NCBI GenBank assembly: GCA_014190515.1 | Contig: BJGN01000012.1 | Location: 1 to 41,263, forward strand | From: Bacteroidota bacterium | Lineage (GTDB): Bacteria; Bacteroidota; Bacteroidia; Chitinophagales; Saprospiraceae | DNA length: 41,263 bases | Reading direction: 5' to 3' | Part shown: one piece after another, positions 1-7,591 of the stretch | How the letters are laid out: the number at the start of each line of letters is the position of its first letter | Position numbering within the stretch: position 1 is the first letter of the stretch | The notes under the pieces: model-generated | What the model saw: the letters and a program-made list of their open reading frames with translations, nothing else | What the model was told of the DNA's origin: nothing | The model's database searches: none | Position numbers and translations under genes: made by a program

Positions 1-908
1 ACGGTTTTGTAGCCTAAATCTGCATAACAATCAGCGACGGATTCCCTGATGATAGTGTCCCAGAAAAGGACCCCAGGTTCAGCAGATTTCCACGCGTTAT
101 ATATAATTTTGTCCCAAATTTTTGAGGCATCTACCTCCTTGGTGAAGGTTGGATTTTTACTATCAATGGGATATTGTTGTACGTATTTTTTTCCTGAAAT
201 AACGGCACGCATAAATTTATCGTCAATCCTTACAGATACATTGGCACCGGTTACTTTCCCCTGTTCCAGTTTGGCATCTATAAAATCCTCAGCATCAGGG
301 TGTTTACTTGAAACGGATAACATTAAAGCACCACGACGACCATCTTGTGCAACTTCACGTGTTGAATTGGAATATCTTTCCATAAAAGGAACTATGCCCG
401 TAGAAGTTAAGGCAGAATTCATGACAGGACTTCCCTTTGGACGAATATGTGATAAATCATGTCCTACACCACCTCTTCTTTTCATTAATTGAACCTGCTC
501 CTCATCTGTTCTGATAATACCGCCGTACGAATCTGCTCCAGTGCCAATGACGAAACAATTACTTAGGGAAGATACCTGAAAATGATTGCCAATGCCTGCC
601 ATGGGGCTTCCCTGAGGGATGATATATTTGAAATCAGCAAGTAAGTCGTATATTTCAGACTCAGTTATTGAGTTGGCATATTTAGCTTCAATTCTTGCCA
701 GTTCTTTGGCAATCCTTCTGTGCATATCATCAGGAGATTTTTCGTAAATCTTTCCAAATGAATCTTTTAAGGCATACTTGTTTACCCAGACACTGGCAGC
801 AAGCGTATCACCTTTAAAGTAATCTGTGGCCGTAGCCAATGCCTCTTCGTAAGTGTACGTTTTTTCAATAGTCTGTTCCGAAATTTTTAACGTTAATGAA
901 GTTCCCAT
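1..908 (-). CDS. nrdJ: Adenosylcobalamin-dependent ribonucleotide reductase (class II), N-terminal part
   Basis: The enzyme reduces ribonucleotides to deoxyribonucleotides using coenzyme B12. About 302 codons are present, starting at the ATG at 908-906 and running off the left edge, so the C-terminal part is missing. Reading the minus strand I see an early LAASVWVNKYALKD block, then IPQGSPMAGIGN, a SLSNCFVIG segment with the first active-site cysteine, DSYGGI, and MKRRGGVGHDLS followed by IRPKG. This combination is typical of vitamin-B12-dependent (NrdJ) enzymes rather than the class I alpha subunit. No second subunit is expected. It is preceded by a leader of more than 300 nt that may be regulatory (see 942-1052). 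Family assignment is confident; nucleoside diphosphate preference is inferred. Confidence 0.88.
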   Translation of the reverse strand, partial: MGTSLTLKISEQTIEKTYTYEEALATATDYFKGDTLAASVWVNKYALKDSFGKIYEKSPDDMHRRIAKELARIEAKYANSITESEIYDLLADFKYIIPQGSPMAGIGNHFQVSSLSNCFVIGTGADSYGGIIRTDEEQVQLMKRRGGVGHDLSHIRPKGSPVMNSALTSTGIVPFMERYSNSTREVAQDGRRGALMLSVSSKHPDAEDFIDAKLEQGKVTGANVSVRIDDKFMRAVISGKKYVQQYPIDSKNPTFTKEVDASKIWDKIIYNAWKSAEPGVLFWDTIIRESVADCYADLGYKT

Positions 909-950
909 AGCTCTTTAAATTTCACATCTTAAAAAAAATAATTAAAAAAT

Positions 951-968
951 AACACCCAACCAAGTGTC
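951..968 (-). promoter_or_regulatory. Terminator-like hairpin in the nrdJ leader (possible attenuator)
   Basis: On the minus strand GACACTT and GGGTGTT form a 7-bp stem with three G-U pairs around a GGTT loop. A U-rich tract follows (A, six T, then another run of eight T). It ends about 43 nt before the nrdJ ATG, so it would terminate nrdJ transcription in its own leader. Upstream in the same leader, 1052-1046 and 1011-1005 (GTAGATT / AATCTAC) form a second 7-bp stem. Whether this is a regulated attenuator is inference; I could not match it to a cobalamin riboswitch. Confidence 0.35.
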
Positions 969-1098
969 GGTTAAATAAAATTTCTCTTTCCAGGAGTGGG
1001 AGTAGTAGATTGCTTTTAGTGTTCTGTCTAATTCGGCTGCAAGGTAATCTACCTATTTGAATTGTACAAATTTTGATATCAACGTAATTTGAACAAGC

Positions 1099-1107
1099 TG
1101 TGGATAA
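1099..1107 (-). other. DnaA-box sequence (TTATCCACA)
   Basis: The plus strand reads TGTGGATAA, the exact complement of the consensus DnaA box. It lies at the edge of an AT-rich tract. A single box can occur by chance or can regulate a gene; here it sits upstream of a ribonucleotide reductase gene, a class of gene known to be DnaA-regulated in E. coli (nrdAB). Confidence 0.35.
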
Positions 1108-1144
1108 CTTTGTAAAACGTTATTTTATCAGAGAAAAATATAGG

Positions 1145-1162
1145 TTTAATATGTTTAATATG
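1145..1162 (+). repeat. Tandem 9-mer TTTAATATG x2
   Basis: Two perfect adjacent copies of TTTAATATG lie in the AT-rich part of the intergenic region, about 40 nt from the DnaA-box sequence. This is seen directly. Function is unknown; an unwinding-element role is only a possibility. Confidence 0.6.
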
Positions 1163-1221
1163 AATTGATTATCAGTTATTTGTATAGGATAAAAAAATAA
1201 TTTGTTTTGTTAATAAATAAT

Positions 1222-1271
1222 TTAAAACAAAATGTTGTTGTGGAAAATACAAAGGTTTTCCACAACAACAT
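1222..1271 (-). terminator. Rho-independent terminator of the OmpH-like gene
   Basis: A perfect 16-bp inverted repeat (1232-1247 with 1256-1271) has an 8-nt loop. On the minus strand it is followed by TTTTGTTTT. It starts about 10 nt after the stop codon of the OmpH-like gene. The arms contain TTTTCCACA, which also fits the loose DnaA-box consensus, but termination is the simpler reading. Confidence 0.8.
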
Positions 1272-1281
1272 GTTGGTAACT

Positions 1282-1872
1282 TTAGTTTTCCTTGTTGTTC
1301 AACAGTTCTACAACGGTGCTGGTAATATCTAATTTTTTATCTACCATGAGTACGCCAGTACCTGCAGCGTAGTTCAAGATATATTGATATCCTTTCTCTT
1401 TTCTTACTTCTTCGAGAATACCTTTTAGTTTTCCTTGAATAATACCTTGAAGAGCTTGCTGATCAGCCATAAGACCCTGTCCTAATCTTTCTTGCTCGGC
1501 GGCAAGACTTTGTTGTTTTTGCATAAGACGCTGTTCTTCTTCCTGCACCTGACGAGGGGTTAAGGTACCTGTTTGCACTCTATTTTGGGCTTGGGCAAAC
1601 TCTCTTTGCAACGCTTGTCCTCTGGCTTGAAGGGAAGCTTCGGCTTCTTTTCCTTTTTGTTCCAACTTTGCCGCTTCTTCCTTAAAGAAACCATAATTTG
1701 ACAATAAGCTATCTGTGTTTATGTACACAATGGAACCTTCAGGAATATTTGCACTGGTAGCCGTGGTACTTGAAGCAGTTAAACCTTTATTGCCACTGAT
1801 AAATTTATCAACTAAAAGGAAGGCGACTGCCAAAATCAATAAGATGTTTACGATGGAAAGTTCGTTTTTCAT
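1282..1872 (-). CDS. OmpH/Skp family periplasmic chaperone-like protein
   Basis: This 196-residue protein probably assists outer-membrane protein folding in the periplasm. I chose the ATG at 1872 because the sequence from there (MKNELSIVNILLILAV) starts with a short polar stretch and a hydrophobic anchor at about residues 7-23; the 21 codons upstream do not look like a signal. Residues about 60-140 are rich in Ala, Gln, Glu, Lys and Arg and should form the long coiled-coil tentacles of Skp. The C-terminal part (GYQYILNYAAGTGVLMVDKKLDIT) closely resembles the end of OmpH proteins. The gene stands alone with its own terminator. The uncleaved-looking N-terminus leaves open a membrane-anchored form. 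Confidence 0.82.
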   Translation of the reverse strand: MKNELSIVNILLILAVAFLLVDKFISGNKGLTASSTTATSANIPEGSIVYINTDSLLSNYGFFKEEAAKLEQKGKEAEASLQARGQALQREFAQAQNRVQTGTLTPRQVQEEEQRLMQKQQSLAAEQERLGQGLMADQQALQGIIQGKLKGILEEVRKEKGYQYILNYAAGTGVLMVDKKLDITSTVVELLNNKEN

Positions 1873-1995
1873 GATGAGTTTGGTGAATGTTTTAAAATTA
1901 TAACAAACAAAAGTGCTATTTTTTTTCTGCATCACAAAGGAAAAGTACGCCGTTATTTTCTTATATTGAGGAAATAAAATTTTTATTTGTATAAC

Positions 1996-3447
1996 ATGGC
2001 CTTTTTAATTTCCTTTTTACTTTTAATTTTATCTATTTCTTTGTCAGAGATTCTCCCATTTTTACCAGCAAAAAATACGGATAATCCCAATATTATACTC
2101 ATTTATATGGATGATCTGGGGTTCGGTGATTTGTCGTGTAATGGTGCATTGGGACATACCACGCCTGCCATTGATAAATTAGCTGCAAAAGGAATGCGCT
2201 TCACCAATTTTTTAACAGCTCAAGCTGTTTGTAGTGCTTCGCGCGCGGCGTTACTAACAGGTTGTTACCCAAATAGAGTAGGCGTTTCAGGGGCTTATTT
2301 CCCGGGTTCTAAAGTTGGACTTAGCCCTGAGGAGGTAACCATTGCTGAACTATTAAAACAAAAAAATTATAAGACCAGTGCAGTTGGGAAATGGCATTTG
2401 GGCGATCATCCTTCATTTATGCCTCTGAATCAGGGTTTTGATTCTTTTTTTGGCTTACCCTATTCCAATGATATGTGGCCAGTTCATTATGATGGCTCTC
2501 CCTCAACCGACTGGAAAAAGTCGATTCCATCCCTTCCTTTAATCTTAAATAAGGATACATTTGCTTTGATAAATACCTTGCAGGAACAAGGAAATTTAAC
2601 AAAGCAATATACGGAAAACGCAGTGTCATTTATAGAATCCAATAAAAAAGAGTCATTTTTCCTTTATTTGGCGCATTCTATGCCTCATGTGCCTATCGCC
2701 GTTTCCAATAGATTCAAAAATTATACGGGGAAAGGTTTATTTCCTGATCTGATGGCCGAAATTGATTGGTCCATAGATTCGATAGTTAAAACCTTGGATA
2801 GATTGGGGCTTTCCAAAAATACGATGATTATTTTTACCAGCGATAATGGTCCTTGGCTCAATTATGGTAATCATGCCGGCAGTGCAGGTGGCTTCAGGGA
2901 AGGAAAAGGAACTACTTTTGAAGGGGGACATCGAGTGCCCGCCATTATTTGCTGGCCGGCAGTAATTCCTGCTGGGACAGTCTGTAATCAGTTGGCTTCG
3001 TCTATAGACATATTCCCCACGCTTGCCGATATTGTTAAGGTAGCTTTGCCCTCAACTACCCTGGACGGAATTTCTTTTTTGCCCTTCCTTAAAGGTAATA
3101 TTAATCAACCTATACGACGTGAGTTTCTTTATTACTACAGAAAAAATTCTCTGCAAGCTGTGAGATATGATCAGTGGAAACTAGTATTTAAACATCCGGG
3201 AAGGACTTACACTAAACATTTACCTGGAAAAGATGGATTTCCAGGTGCTTCTCCAGAAGATTTCCCTTTTCCAGAGGCACTCTATAATCTAAGTCGTGAT
3301 CCTTCTGAATCATACGATGTTAAAGTAGCTCACCCAGATATTATGGAAAAATTGGTTCAACAAGCAAATAAGGCCAGAGCCGATTTAGGGGATGATCTAA
3401 CCGGAATAAAGGGCACCGGACGACGTGCAGTGGGGTCGGTAAACTAA
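1996..3447 (+). CDS. Exported sulfatase (arylsulfatase A-like)
   Basis: This 483-residue hydrolase removes sulfate esters from a sugar or small aromatic substrate. The ATG at 1996 gives a hydrophobic signal segment at residues 2-20; a TTG three codons upstream is the less likely start. Metal-binding DD is in the YMDDLGFGD motif. The formylglycine signature CSASR has Cys79 as the residue to be oxidised, so the enzyme needs a maturase that is not in this window. VGKWHLGD and SDNGPW supply the other active-site residues. The C-terminal subdomain ends in LYNLSRDPSESYDV, usual for the family. No polysaccharide-utilisation genes (SusC/SusD) flank it, so its substrate cannot be guessed. It converges with the thioesterase gene 22 nt downstream. 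Confidence 0.9.
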   Translation: MAFLISFLLLILSISLSEILPFLPAKNTDNPNIILIYMDDLGFGDLSCNGALGHTTPAIDKLAAKGMRFTNFLTAQAVCSASRAALLTGCYPNRVGVSGAYFPGSKVGLSPEEVTIAELLKQKNYKTSAVGKWHLGDHPSFMPLNQGFDSFFGLPYSNDMWPVHYDGSPSTDWKKSIPSLPLILNKDTFALINTLQEQGNLTKQYTENAVSFIESNKKESFFLYLAHSMPHVPIAVSNRFKNYTGKGLFPDLMAEIDWSIDSIVKTLDRLGLSKNTMIIFTSDNGPWLNYGNHAGSAGGFREGKGTTFEGGHRVPAIICWPAVIPAGTVCNQLASSIDIFPTLADIVKVALPSTTLDGISFLPFLKGNINQPIRREFLYYYRKNSLQAVRYDQWKLVFKHPGRTYTKHLPGKDGFPGASPEDFPFPEALYNLSRDPSESYDVKVAHPDIMEKLVQQANKARADLGDDLTGIKGTGRRAVGSVN

Positions 3448-3469
3448 AAGAGCTGCCTGGAGTGTAAAA

Positions 3470-4006
3470 TTAGGTCTTAGGGAACTCTCCCAACCATTCA
3501 TTGGCAATTTCTTCATCGGAAAATTCAGGAATAGCAGCATTAGGATTAAATTTTTCTTGTATACCTGATTCCTCTATTTGTATTTCATCCAATTGAGAGA
3601 CTCTTTTTTGAATGTTTATCGGAACAAGAGATGCCGTGTTTTTCTGATACGAATATGCTTCCATGCTTACATTGGCTTTAGCTACCAGCGTATGGTGTCT
3701 TCTTGAATAAAATGCAGCCTCCAGTTCAATTTTATTTTGATCGGCATATATCGCCCTGATGCCAATTACAATGGTGTCAGGGAAGTTTACAGGCGTTTGA
3801 TAAATAATGCTTTGTTGTTTTACCCTGAATCCTGGTTCTTCGTCGTTGTCAATGATGTCAAGTCCTAATCGAATGAAATATTCTACTCTCGCGACCTCAA
3901 ACCAACTGAAAAAGCGTGTGCTGTTTACTTGTTGAGATATATCCATATCACTCCATAATACCTTGATATCAACCTTAACTGCGTATAGATTTAATTCTTC
4001 CAACAT
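3470..4006 (-). CDS. Acyl-CoA thioesterase of the hot-dog (4HBT) fold
   Basis: This 178-residue protein is predicted to hydrolyse acyl-CoA thioesters in the cytoplasm. The pattern LWSDMDISQQVNSTRFFSWFE is the YbgC/FatM-like opening, in which D-x-x-x-x-V-N-x-x-x-Y/F is followed by a helix with a conserved Glu; next come RVEYF and a beta strand with P-V-N-F-P-D. The last 40 residues are a polar tail outside the core fold. It is divergent from parA, with the promoter of parA in the 119-nt gap. Substrate is unknown. Confidence 0.75.
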   Translation of the reverse strand: MLEELNLYAVKVDIKVLWSDMDISQQVNSTRFFSWFEVARVEYFIRLGLDIIDNDEEPGFRVKQQSIIYQTPVNFPDTIVIGIRAIYADQNKIELEAAFYSRRHHTLVAKANVSMEAYSYQKNTASLVPINIQKRVSQLDEIQIEESGIQEKFNPNAAIPEFSDEEIANEWLGEFPKT

Positions 4007-4071
4007 ACCAAAATTTAATTCATGAAATTCAAAGCTAAAGGATAAAATATGATTTTAACCAAAATAATTAC

Positions 4072-4080
4072 TATTTTTGT
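4072..4080 (+). promoter_or_regulatory. Candidate promoter -7 element for parA
   Basis: TATTTTTGT matches the Bacteroidota -7 consensus TAnnTTTGY and lies 46 nt before the parA ATG. No good TTTG -33 element is visible about 20 nt upstream, so confidence is limited. Confidence 0.4.
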
Positions 4081-4125
4081 AAAATTGCTTCCAATTTCAT
4101 TCAGATACAATTATTTTAACTTATT

Positions 4126-4881
4126 ATGGGACTAATTATTTCGCTATTAAATCATAAAGGAGGTGTCGGGAAAACGACCAGCGCAATTAATATTGGTGCT
4201 GGTTTGGTCGAATTGGGAAAGCGGGTTTGTCTTTTAGATTTGGATCCGCAGGCTAACTTAACGATTTCTCTTGGTTTACCCAGATTTCCTAATACTATAT
4301 ATGAGGCATTAAGAGGGGAAAGCCCTTTGGTGCCCTATCCGGCTAAAGATAATCTGGATGTTATTATTTCTACCCTCGATCTATCCGGCGCCGAAATGGA
4401 GCTGATAAACGAAGCTGGAAGAGAATATATCTTAAAGGAATTATTGGACCAAATTAAAGATAATTATGATTTTATTATCATAGATTGCCCTCCTTCTTTA
4501 GGTCTGCTCACCCTGAATTCTTTGACTAGCTCAGATTATGTACTTATTCCACTGCAAACTGAGTTCCTCGCTATGCAGGGGCTGGCTAAAATAAAACAGG
4601 TTATTCAAAAGGTCCAACTTAGATTAAATAAAGATTTGCAAATTGCGGGGGTTGTGGCTACTATGTATGACCAGAGAAAAGTACTGAATAGAGATGTCGT
4701 TGATACCATCAGAAAGTATTTTGGAGAGCTTTTGTTTGAAACGCTAATCAGAGATAACGTAGCTCTCGCAGAAGCACCTGCTCAACGTAAAGATATTTTT
4801 GCCTACAGTCCTGCTAGTCCGGGGTCCGAAGATTATTTGGCACTTTGTAAAGAATTACTCACCAGAACAGAAGGAGCCTGA
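4126..4881 (+). CDS. parA: ParA/Soj family partition ATPase
   Basis: This 251-residue deviant-Walker ATPase is of the type that positions DNA or protein cargo over the nucleoid. The P-loop NHKGGVGKTTS has signature Lys11 and nucleotide Lys16; Walker A' is LLDLDPQAN and the Walker B-like motif is FIIIDCPPSLG. The C-terminal helices include QRKVLNRDVV and an AEAPAQ motif as in chromosomal Soj. No N-terminal DNA-binding domain is present, so it is the short (chromosomal or type Ib-like) form. The gene that follows by 32 nt is not ParB but a ribbon-helix-helix protein, so the pair resembles plasmid type Ib systems or an orphan ParA positioning system. Family is certain; cargo is not. Confidence 0.9.
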   Translation: MGLIISLLNHKGGVGKTTSAINIGAGLVELGKRVCLLDLDPQANLTISLGLPRFPNTIYEALRGESPLVPYPAKDNLDVIISTLDLSGAEMELINEAGREYILKELLDQIKDNYDFIIIDCPPSLGLLTLNSLTSSDYVLIPLQTEFLAMQGLAKIKQVIQKVQLRLNKDLQIAGVVATMYDQRKVLNRDVVDTIRKYFGELLFETLIRDNVALAEAPAQRKDIFAYSPASPGSEDYLALCKELLTRTEGA

Positions 4882-4913
4882 AAATGATTTCTGTTTTTTT
4901 GATTTAAAATGAA

Positions 4914-5450
4914 ATGAGTAAAAAAAGATTCACATCGGGTATGGAGGACCTCCTCCATGAAGCTAATCAAACCAGCCCTGTATTTCATGCTGGAAGTCCG
5001 AAAAATCAGCAACCTCTCCTACCAATGGAAGGAAATATCAGACCTGTTGAGGGGATTTCCCTCCTGGGAGAGCAATCTTTAGCACCTCTCAGACGCTCGC
5101 ATGGAAAGAAATTTAGTGATGATTTGCAAACCTTCCTTCAAGAGGCGTTCGATGATTCATTTGAAAAATATTCTGATCCTAATTTTATTCAGGACGACTC
5201 AAGTAATAAGAAACGATCCCTCAAGCCTATGGCTGGTCTCGATGCTATTCTGAGAAGTACTGTTGATCCTAAATCTATGAGGCTCGGACCAGGAAACACT
5301 CGTAGATTAACCCTCGTTTTTGATGAGAGTAAGTTGAATAAACTCAAATCTATAGCCAGATTGGAGCGTTCTTACCTCAAAGATATTATCGACGAAATTG
5401 TTGAAGAATTTATAAAACAATACGAAGGTCAAAAGGGGTTGATAGAATAA
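4914..5450 (+). CDS. Ribbon-helix-helix partner of ParA, with ParB-N-terminus-like motifs
   Basis: This 178-residue protein has no family name I recognise. Residues 130-170 look like a ribbon-helix-helix DNA-binding fold: a strand RRLTLVFD, a helix from ESKLNKLKSIARLE, a turn at RS, then a helix YLKDIIDEIVEEFIKQY. The first 120 residues are low in predicted structure except for three short amphipathic segments that resemble each other: KRFTSGMEDLLHEA (4-17), KKFSDDLQTFLQEA (65-78) and KPMAGLDAILR (104-114). The third resembles the GLxALL motif with which ParB stimulates ParA. I infer a DNA-binding adaptor with several ParA contact sites. The start ATG at 4914 was chosen over an out-of-frame ATG at 4909. 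It is likely co-transcribed with parA. Confidence 0.6.
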   Translation: MSKKRFTSGMEDLLHEANQTSPVFHAGSPKNQQPLLPMEGNIRPVEGISLLGEQSLAPLRRSHGKKFSDDLQTFLQEAFDDSFEKYSDPNFIQDDSSNKKRSLKPMAGLDAILRSTVDPKSMRLGPGNTRRLTLVFDESKLNKLKSIARLERSYLKDIIDEIVEEFIKQYEGQKGLIE

Positions 5451-5509
5451 TTTGTTATTTCTTGCTAAACTTTTTATTAATTTTTAGCCTTTTTAAGAGT
5501 AAAATTAAT

Positions 5510-5935
5510 ATGATGTACGCAAGATTATTAATAGTATTTTTTATTCTAAATCTCCTTTCATGTAAAAATGATGATGCAGAAATTCTTCATAACGAAATTA
5601 TGCACATTCATGATGAGGTTATGCCCAAAACTGGCGAAATAGCTTACCTTTATTTTGCCTTTAGAAAGAAAGTTGAAACTGATTCGACGATTTCCTCAGT
5701 TCAGAAGATGGAGCTCTTAAAACAAGCAGATGATCTGGAGAAAGCTGAAGATGAGATGATGGTCTGGATGAATGATTATATTCCGCCACATAAAATGAAG
5801 TCTTCAAAAAATGAAGATGAAATTATAGACTATCTCCAAGAACAAAAAAAGATAATATCTAATATCAAAGTCCATACCAATTCCAGCCTGGCTTCAGGTA
5901 AAAAATGGAAGGAGATGCTCTCCATAAATAATTAG
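5510..5935 (+). CDS. Small lipoprotein with a His/Met cluster, paired with SCO
   Basis: This 141-residue protein is not one I recognise. From the ATG at 5510 it has a lipoprotein signal with lipobox LLSC (Cys18); a TTG at 5462 would add an unlikely extension. Just after the lipid anchor, His27, Met31, His32, His34 and Met38 lie within twelve residues, the kind of cluster that can bind copper. The rest is charged and probably helical. It ends 3 nt before the SCO gene, so the two are almost certainly one operon, and a role in delivering copper or assembling cytochrome oxidase is inferred from that and from the His/Met cluster. Confidence 0.6.
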   Translation: MMYARLLIVFFILNLLSCKNDDAEILHNEIMHIHDEVMPKTGEIAYLYFAFRKKVETDSTISSVQKMELLKQADDLEKAEDEMMVWMNDYIPPHKMKSSKNEDEIIDYLQEQKKIISNIKVHTNSSLASGKKWKEMLSINN

Positions 5936-5938
5936 TGA

Positions 5939-6577
5939 ATGAGTTACACAAATATATTTTTGATATTTTCATTGATTCTATCCTCATCTCTTAGTTGTAG
6001 TAAGGTCGAATCAGCTCCGCTTCCCATTTTAGGAAATAAGGAAACGCTGGAGGATGGTACGATAAAATATCACACAATTCCCTCTTTTTCTTTTATTGAC
6101 CAGGATAGTTTGCCTTTTACCGAAAAGTCGGTGGAGAATAAAATATATGTGGTAGATTTCTTTTTTATAAGCTGTCCAAGTATCTGCCCAATGGTTAGCA
6201 GACAAATGCTAAGAGTCTATGATCACTATTTAAAGGAAGATAAATTAATGTTCGTTTCTTATTCTATCGACCCCAAGAGGGATACCGCAGAAAGACTGGC
6301 AAATTACGCAAAAAATCTTGGCGTAAATACCGAAAAATGGAAATTTGTAACAGGTAAAAAGGAAGCAATTTTTGATATTGCAAAAGAATACTTTAGTATC
6401 GCCATAGAGAATGAAGAGGCACCGGGTGGGTTCGATCATAGCGGGCGGCTCATCTTGGTAGATGACAAAAATCATATAAGAAGCTTCTGTGATGGAACAG
6501 ATCCATTGTCTGTAGATGGCTTTATTAAAGATATTCAAAAATTATTAAATGAAATAAAAGGGGAGGTAAAAAAGTAG
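5939..6577 (+). CDS. SCO1/SenC family copper chaperone lipoprotein
   Basis: SCO proteins carry copper to the CuA site of cytochrome oxidase, or act as thiol redox proteins outside the inner membrane. This 212-residue protein starts with a lipoprotein signal (SSLSC, Cys20). The copper site is complete: CPSICP with Cys79 and Cys83, and His167 in the GGFDHSG segment. The thioredoxin fold is supported by the VVDFFFISCP strand and YSIDPKRDT. It follows a His/Met-rich lipoprotein by 3 nt. No cytochrome oxidase subunit is in this window. A convergent terminator overlaps its stop codon. Confidence 0.9.
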   Translation: MSYTNIFLIFSLILSSSLSCSKVESAPLPILGNKETLEDGTIKYHTIPSFSFIDQDSLPFTEKSVENKIYVVDFFFISCPSICPMVSRQMLRVYDHYLKEDKLMFVSYSIDPKRDTAERLANYAKNLGVNTEKWKFVTGKKEAIFDIAKEYFSIAIENEEAPGGFDHSGRLILVDDKNHIRSFCDGTDPLSVDGFIKDIQKLLNEIKGEVKK

Positions 6578-6600
6578 ATGTATAATACGTTTTTTACCTC
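6563..6600. terminator. Bidirectional terminator between SCO and prohibitin-like genes
   Basis: GAGGTAAAAAA (6563-6573) pairs perfectly with TTTTTTACCTC (6590-6600) across a 16-nt loop. The A and T runs in the arms let it work on both strands for the convergent genes. The left arm includes the last codons of the SCO gene. Confidence 0.75.
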
Positions 6601-6614
6601 TCATTCTTATTTAT

Positions 6615-7457
6615 TTAGTTTTGGTTACCCAAAATTAAAGGTAATCCGTCCTTGCCGCTGCCAATAATTATTATCTTTGAATTGGGGGAATTAGCTAGTT
6701 TCAACGTAGCTTCAATCCCTTTGTCCTTTAATATTTTATCTGATAAGCTTGCCGTAAGTATTTGGTTCGATTCAGCCTTCGCTTTAGCTTCAATGATTTT
6801 ACGCTCTGATTCCTGCTTCTCCTGGTCAAGGATATATTCAAATTTTAAGGATAATTGCTCAGCTTGAATTTTCTCCTCAATAGCAGTTCTTACTTTTTCA
6901 GGTAAGCTGATTTCGCGAATCAACGCTGCTCTTAACGTAACAAAGTTTTTACTCAGCGTTGATTCCAGGTCTTTTTGAATAAGTGTCTGGACTTCCTCCC
7001 GTCTTGTAGAATATAATTCCTCTGGGGTAAAACGGCCAATTATTTTTCGAACGGAACTCCTTACCTCCGGTCTAATTAAAGACTGGATGAAATCTTTTCC
7101 AAACGTTTCGTGAAGTTCAGGGATTTTGTCAAACGATGGATGTGCTCTAACGGTTACATCAACTCTTATATTTAATCCATTACTTGACAAGACATCCATC
7201 TGTTCCTCCAATTGTTGTTCTCTAACATTGTAAATGTACATGGAGTTCCATGGTGCATATACATGAAAGCCAGGACTGTAGATTTTCGTCTTTTCGAGTC
7301 CTCCCGAAAATCTTCTAAATAAAACACCTCGCTCGCCTGCATCAATGGTGATGAATGTCGCATTTGAAAAAATGATGACTACAATAGCAATGAGAAAGAT
7401 AACCCCTAAGGTCCCAAGAAATTTGCCAGAGGGAAATCCCAAGTTTGGTTGGCTCAT
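6615..7457 (-). CDS. Prohibitin / band 7 (SPFH) family membrane protein
   Basis: This 280-residue protein is expected to form large membrane-attached rings that organise membrane domains and influence proteases. The ATG at 7457 is preferred: it is followed by a short polar segment and one transmembrane helix at about residues 14-32, whereas the in-frame start at 7523 adds 22 residues with no obvious role. The SPFH domain begins at ITIDAGERGVLFRRFSGG and contains RVDVTVRAHPSFDKIPELHETFG, close to eukaryotic prohibitins. A long helical coiled-coil rich in Glu, Lys and Ala follows (about 190-250). It is a single gene, convergent with SCO. Confidence 0.87.
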   Translation of the reverse strand: MSQPNLGFPSGKFLGTLGVIFLIAIVVIIFSNATFITIDAGERGVLFRRFSGGLEKTKIYSPGFHVYAPWNSMYIYNVREQQLEEQMDVLSSNGLNIRVDVTVRAHPSFDKIPELHETFGKDFIQSLIRPEVRSSVRKIIGRFTPEELYSTRREEVQTLIQKDLESTLSKNFVTLRAALIREISLPEKVRTAIEEKIQAEQLSLKFEYILDQEKQESERKIIEAKAKAESNQILTASLSDKILKDKGIEATLKLANSPNSKIIIIGSGKDGLPLILGNQN

Positions 7458-7591
7458 ATTATTTCGTTTTTTGATTGTTAATGTATAAAGATAAGGGATA
7501 TTTAGTTCAAAATGATTGTACATAATTCAAAGGTCAATTGTTAATGATAAATTAATGATTCGCTCAAGTTTCGTTTTTATTTTTTTTAACC

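Larger units (their letters stand above)
909..1281. other. Non-coding interval between nrdJ and the OmpH-like gene
   Basis: This 373-nt gap holds the leader of nrdJ (minus strand), an AT-rich tract with a tandem 9-mer, one exact DnaA-box sequence, and the terminator of the OmpH-like gene. I found no ORF with a credible start. An open minus-strand stretch at 942-1052 translates into protein-like sequence but has no start codon. Confidence 0.7.

Noticed and set aside
49-492. 147-codon plus-strand ORF at the left edge
   Set aside because: It lies antisense to the nrdJ gene, whose minus-strand translation shows clear family motifs; the plus-strand translation has none.
942-1052. Open minus-strand frame with protein-like composition (ends KFYLTDTWLGVIF)
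   Set aside because: It has no start codon and a TAG directly upstream. It could be a gene remnant but is too short to support; kept only as part of the leader observation.
909-1100. Cobalamin riboswitch ahead of nrdJ
   Set aside because: I could not find the B12-box core (such as GCCACTG) or its expected stems on the minus strand.
1232-1271. Hairpin read as a pair of DnaA boxes
   Set aside because: The perfect stem, U-tract and position just after the OmpH-like stop are fully explained by a terminator; DnaA similarity is likely incidental.
5462-5509. TTG start for the small lipoprotein
   Set aside because: It would put 16 residues before the lipoprotein signal; the ATG at 5510 gives a normal signal and lipobox.
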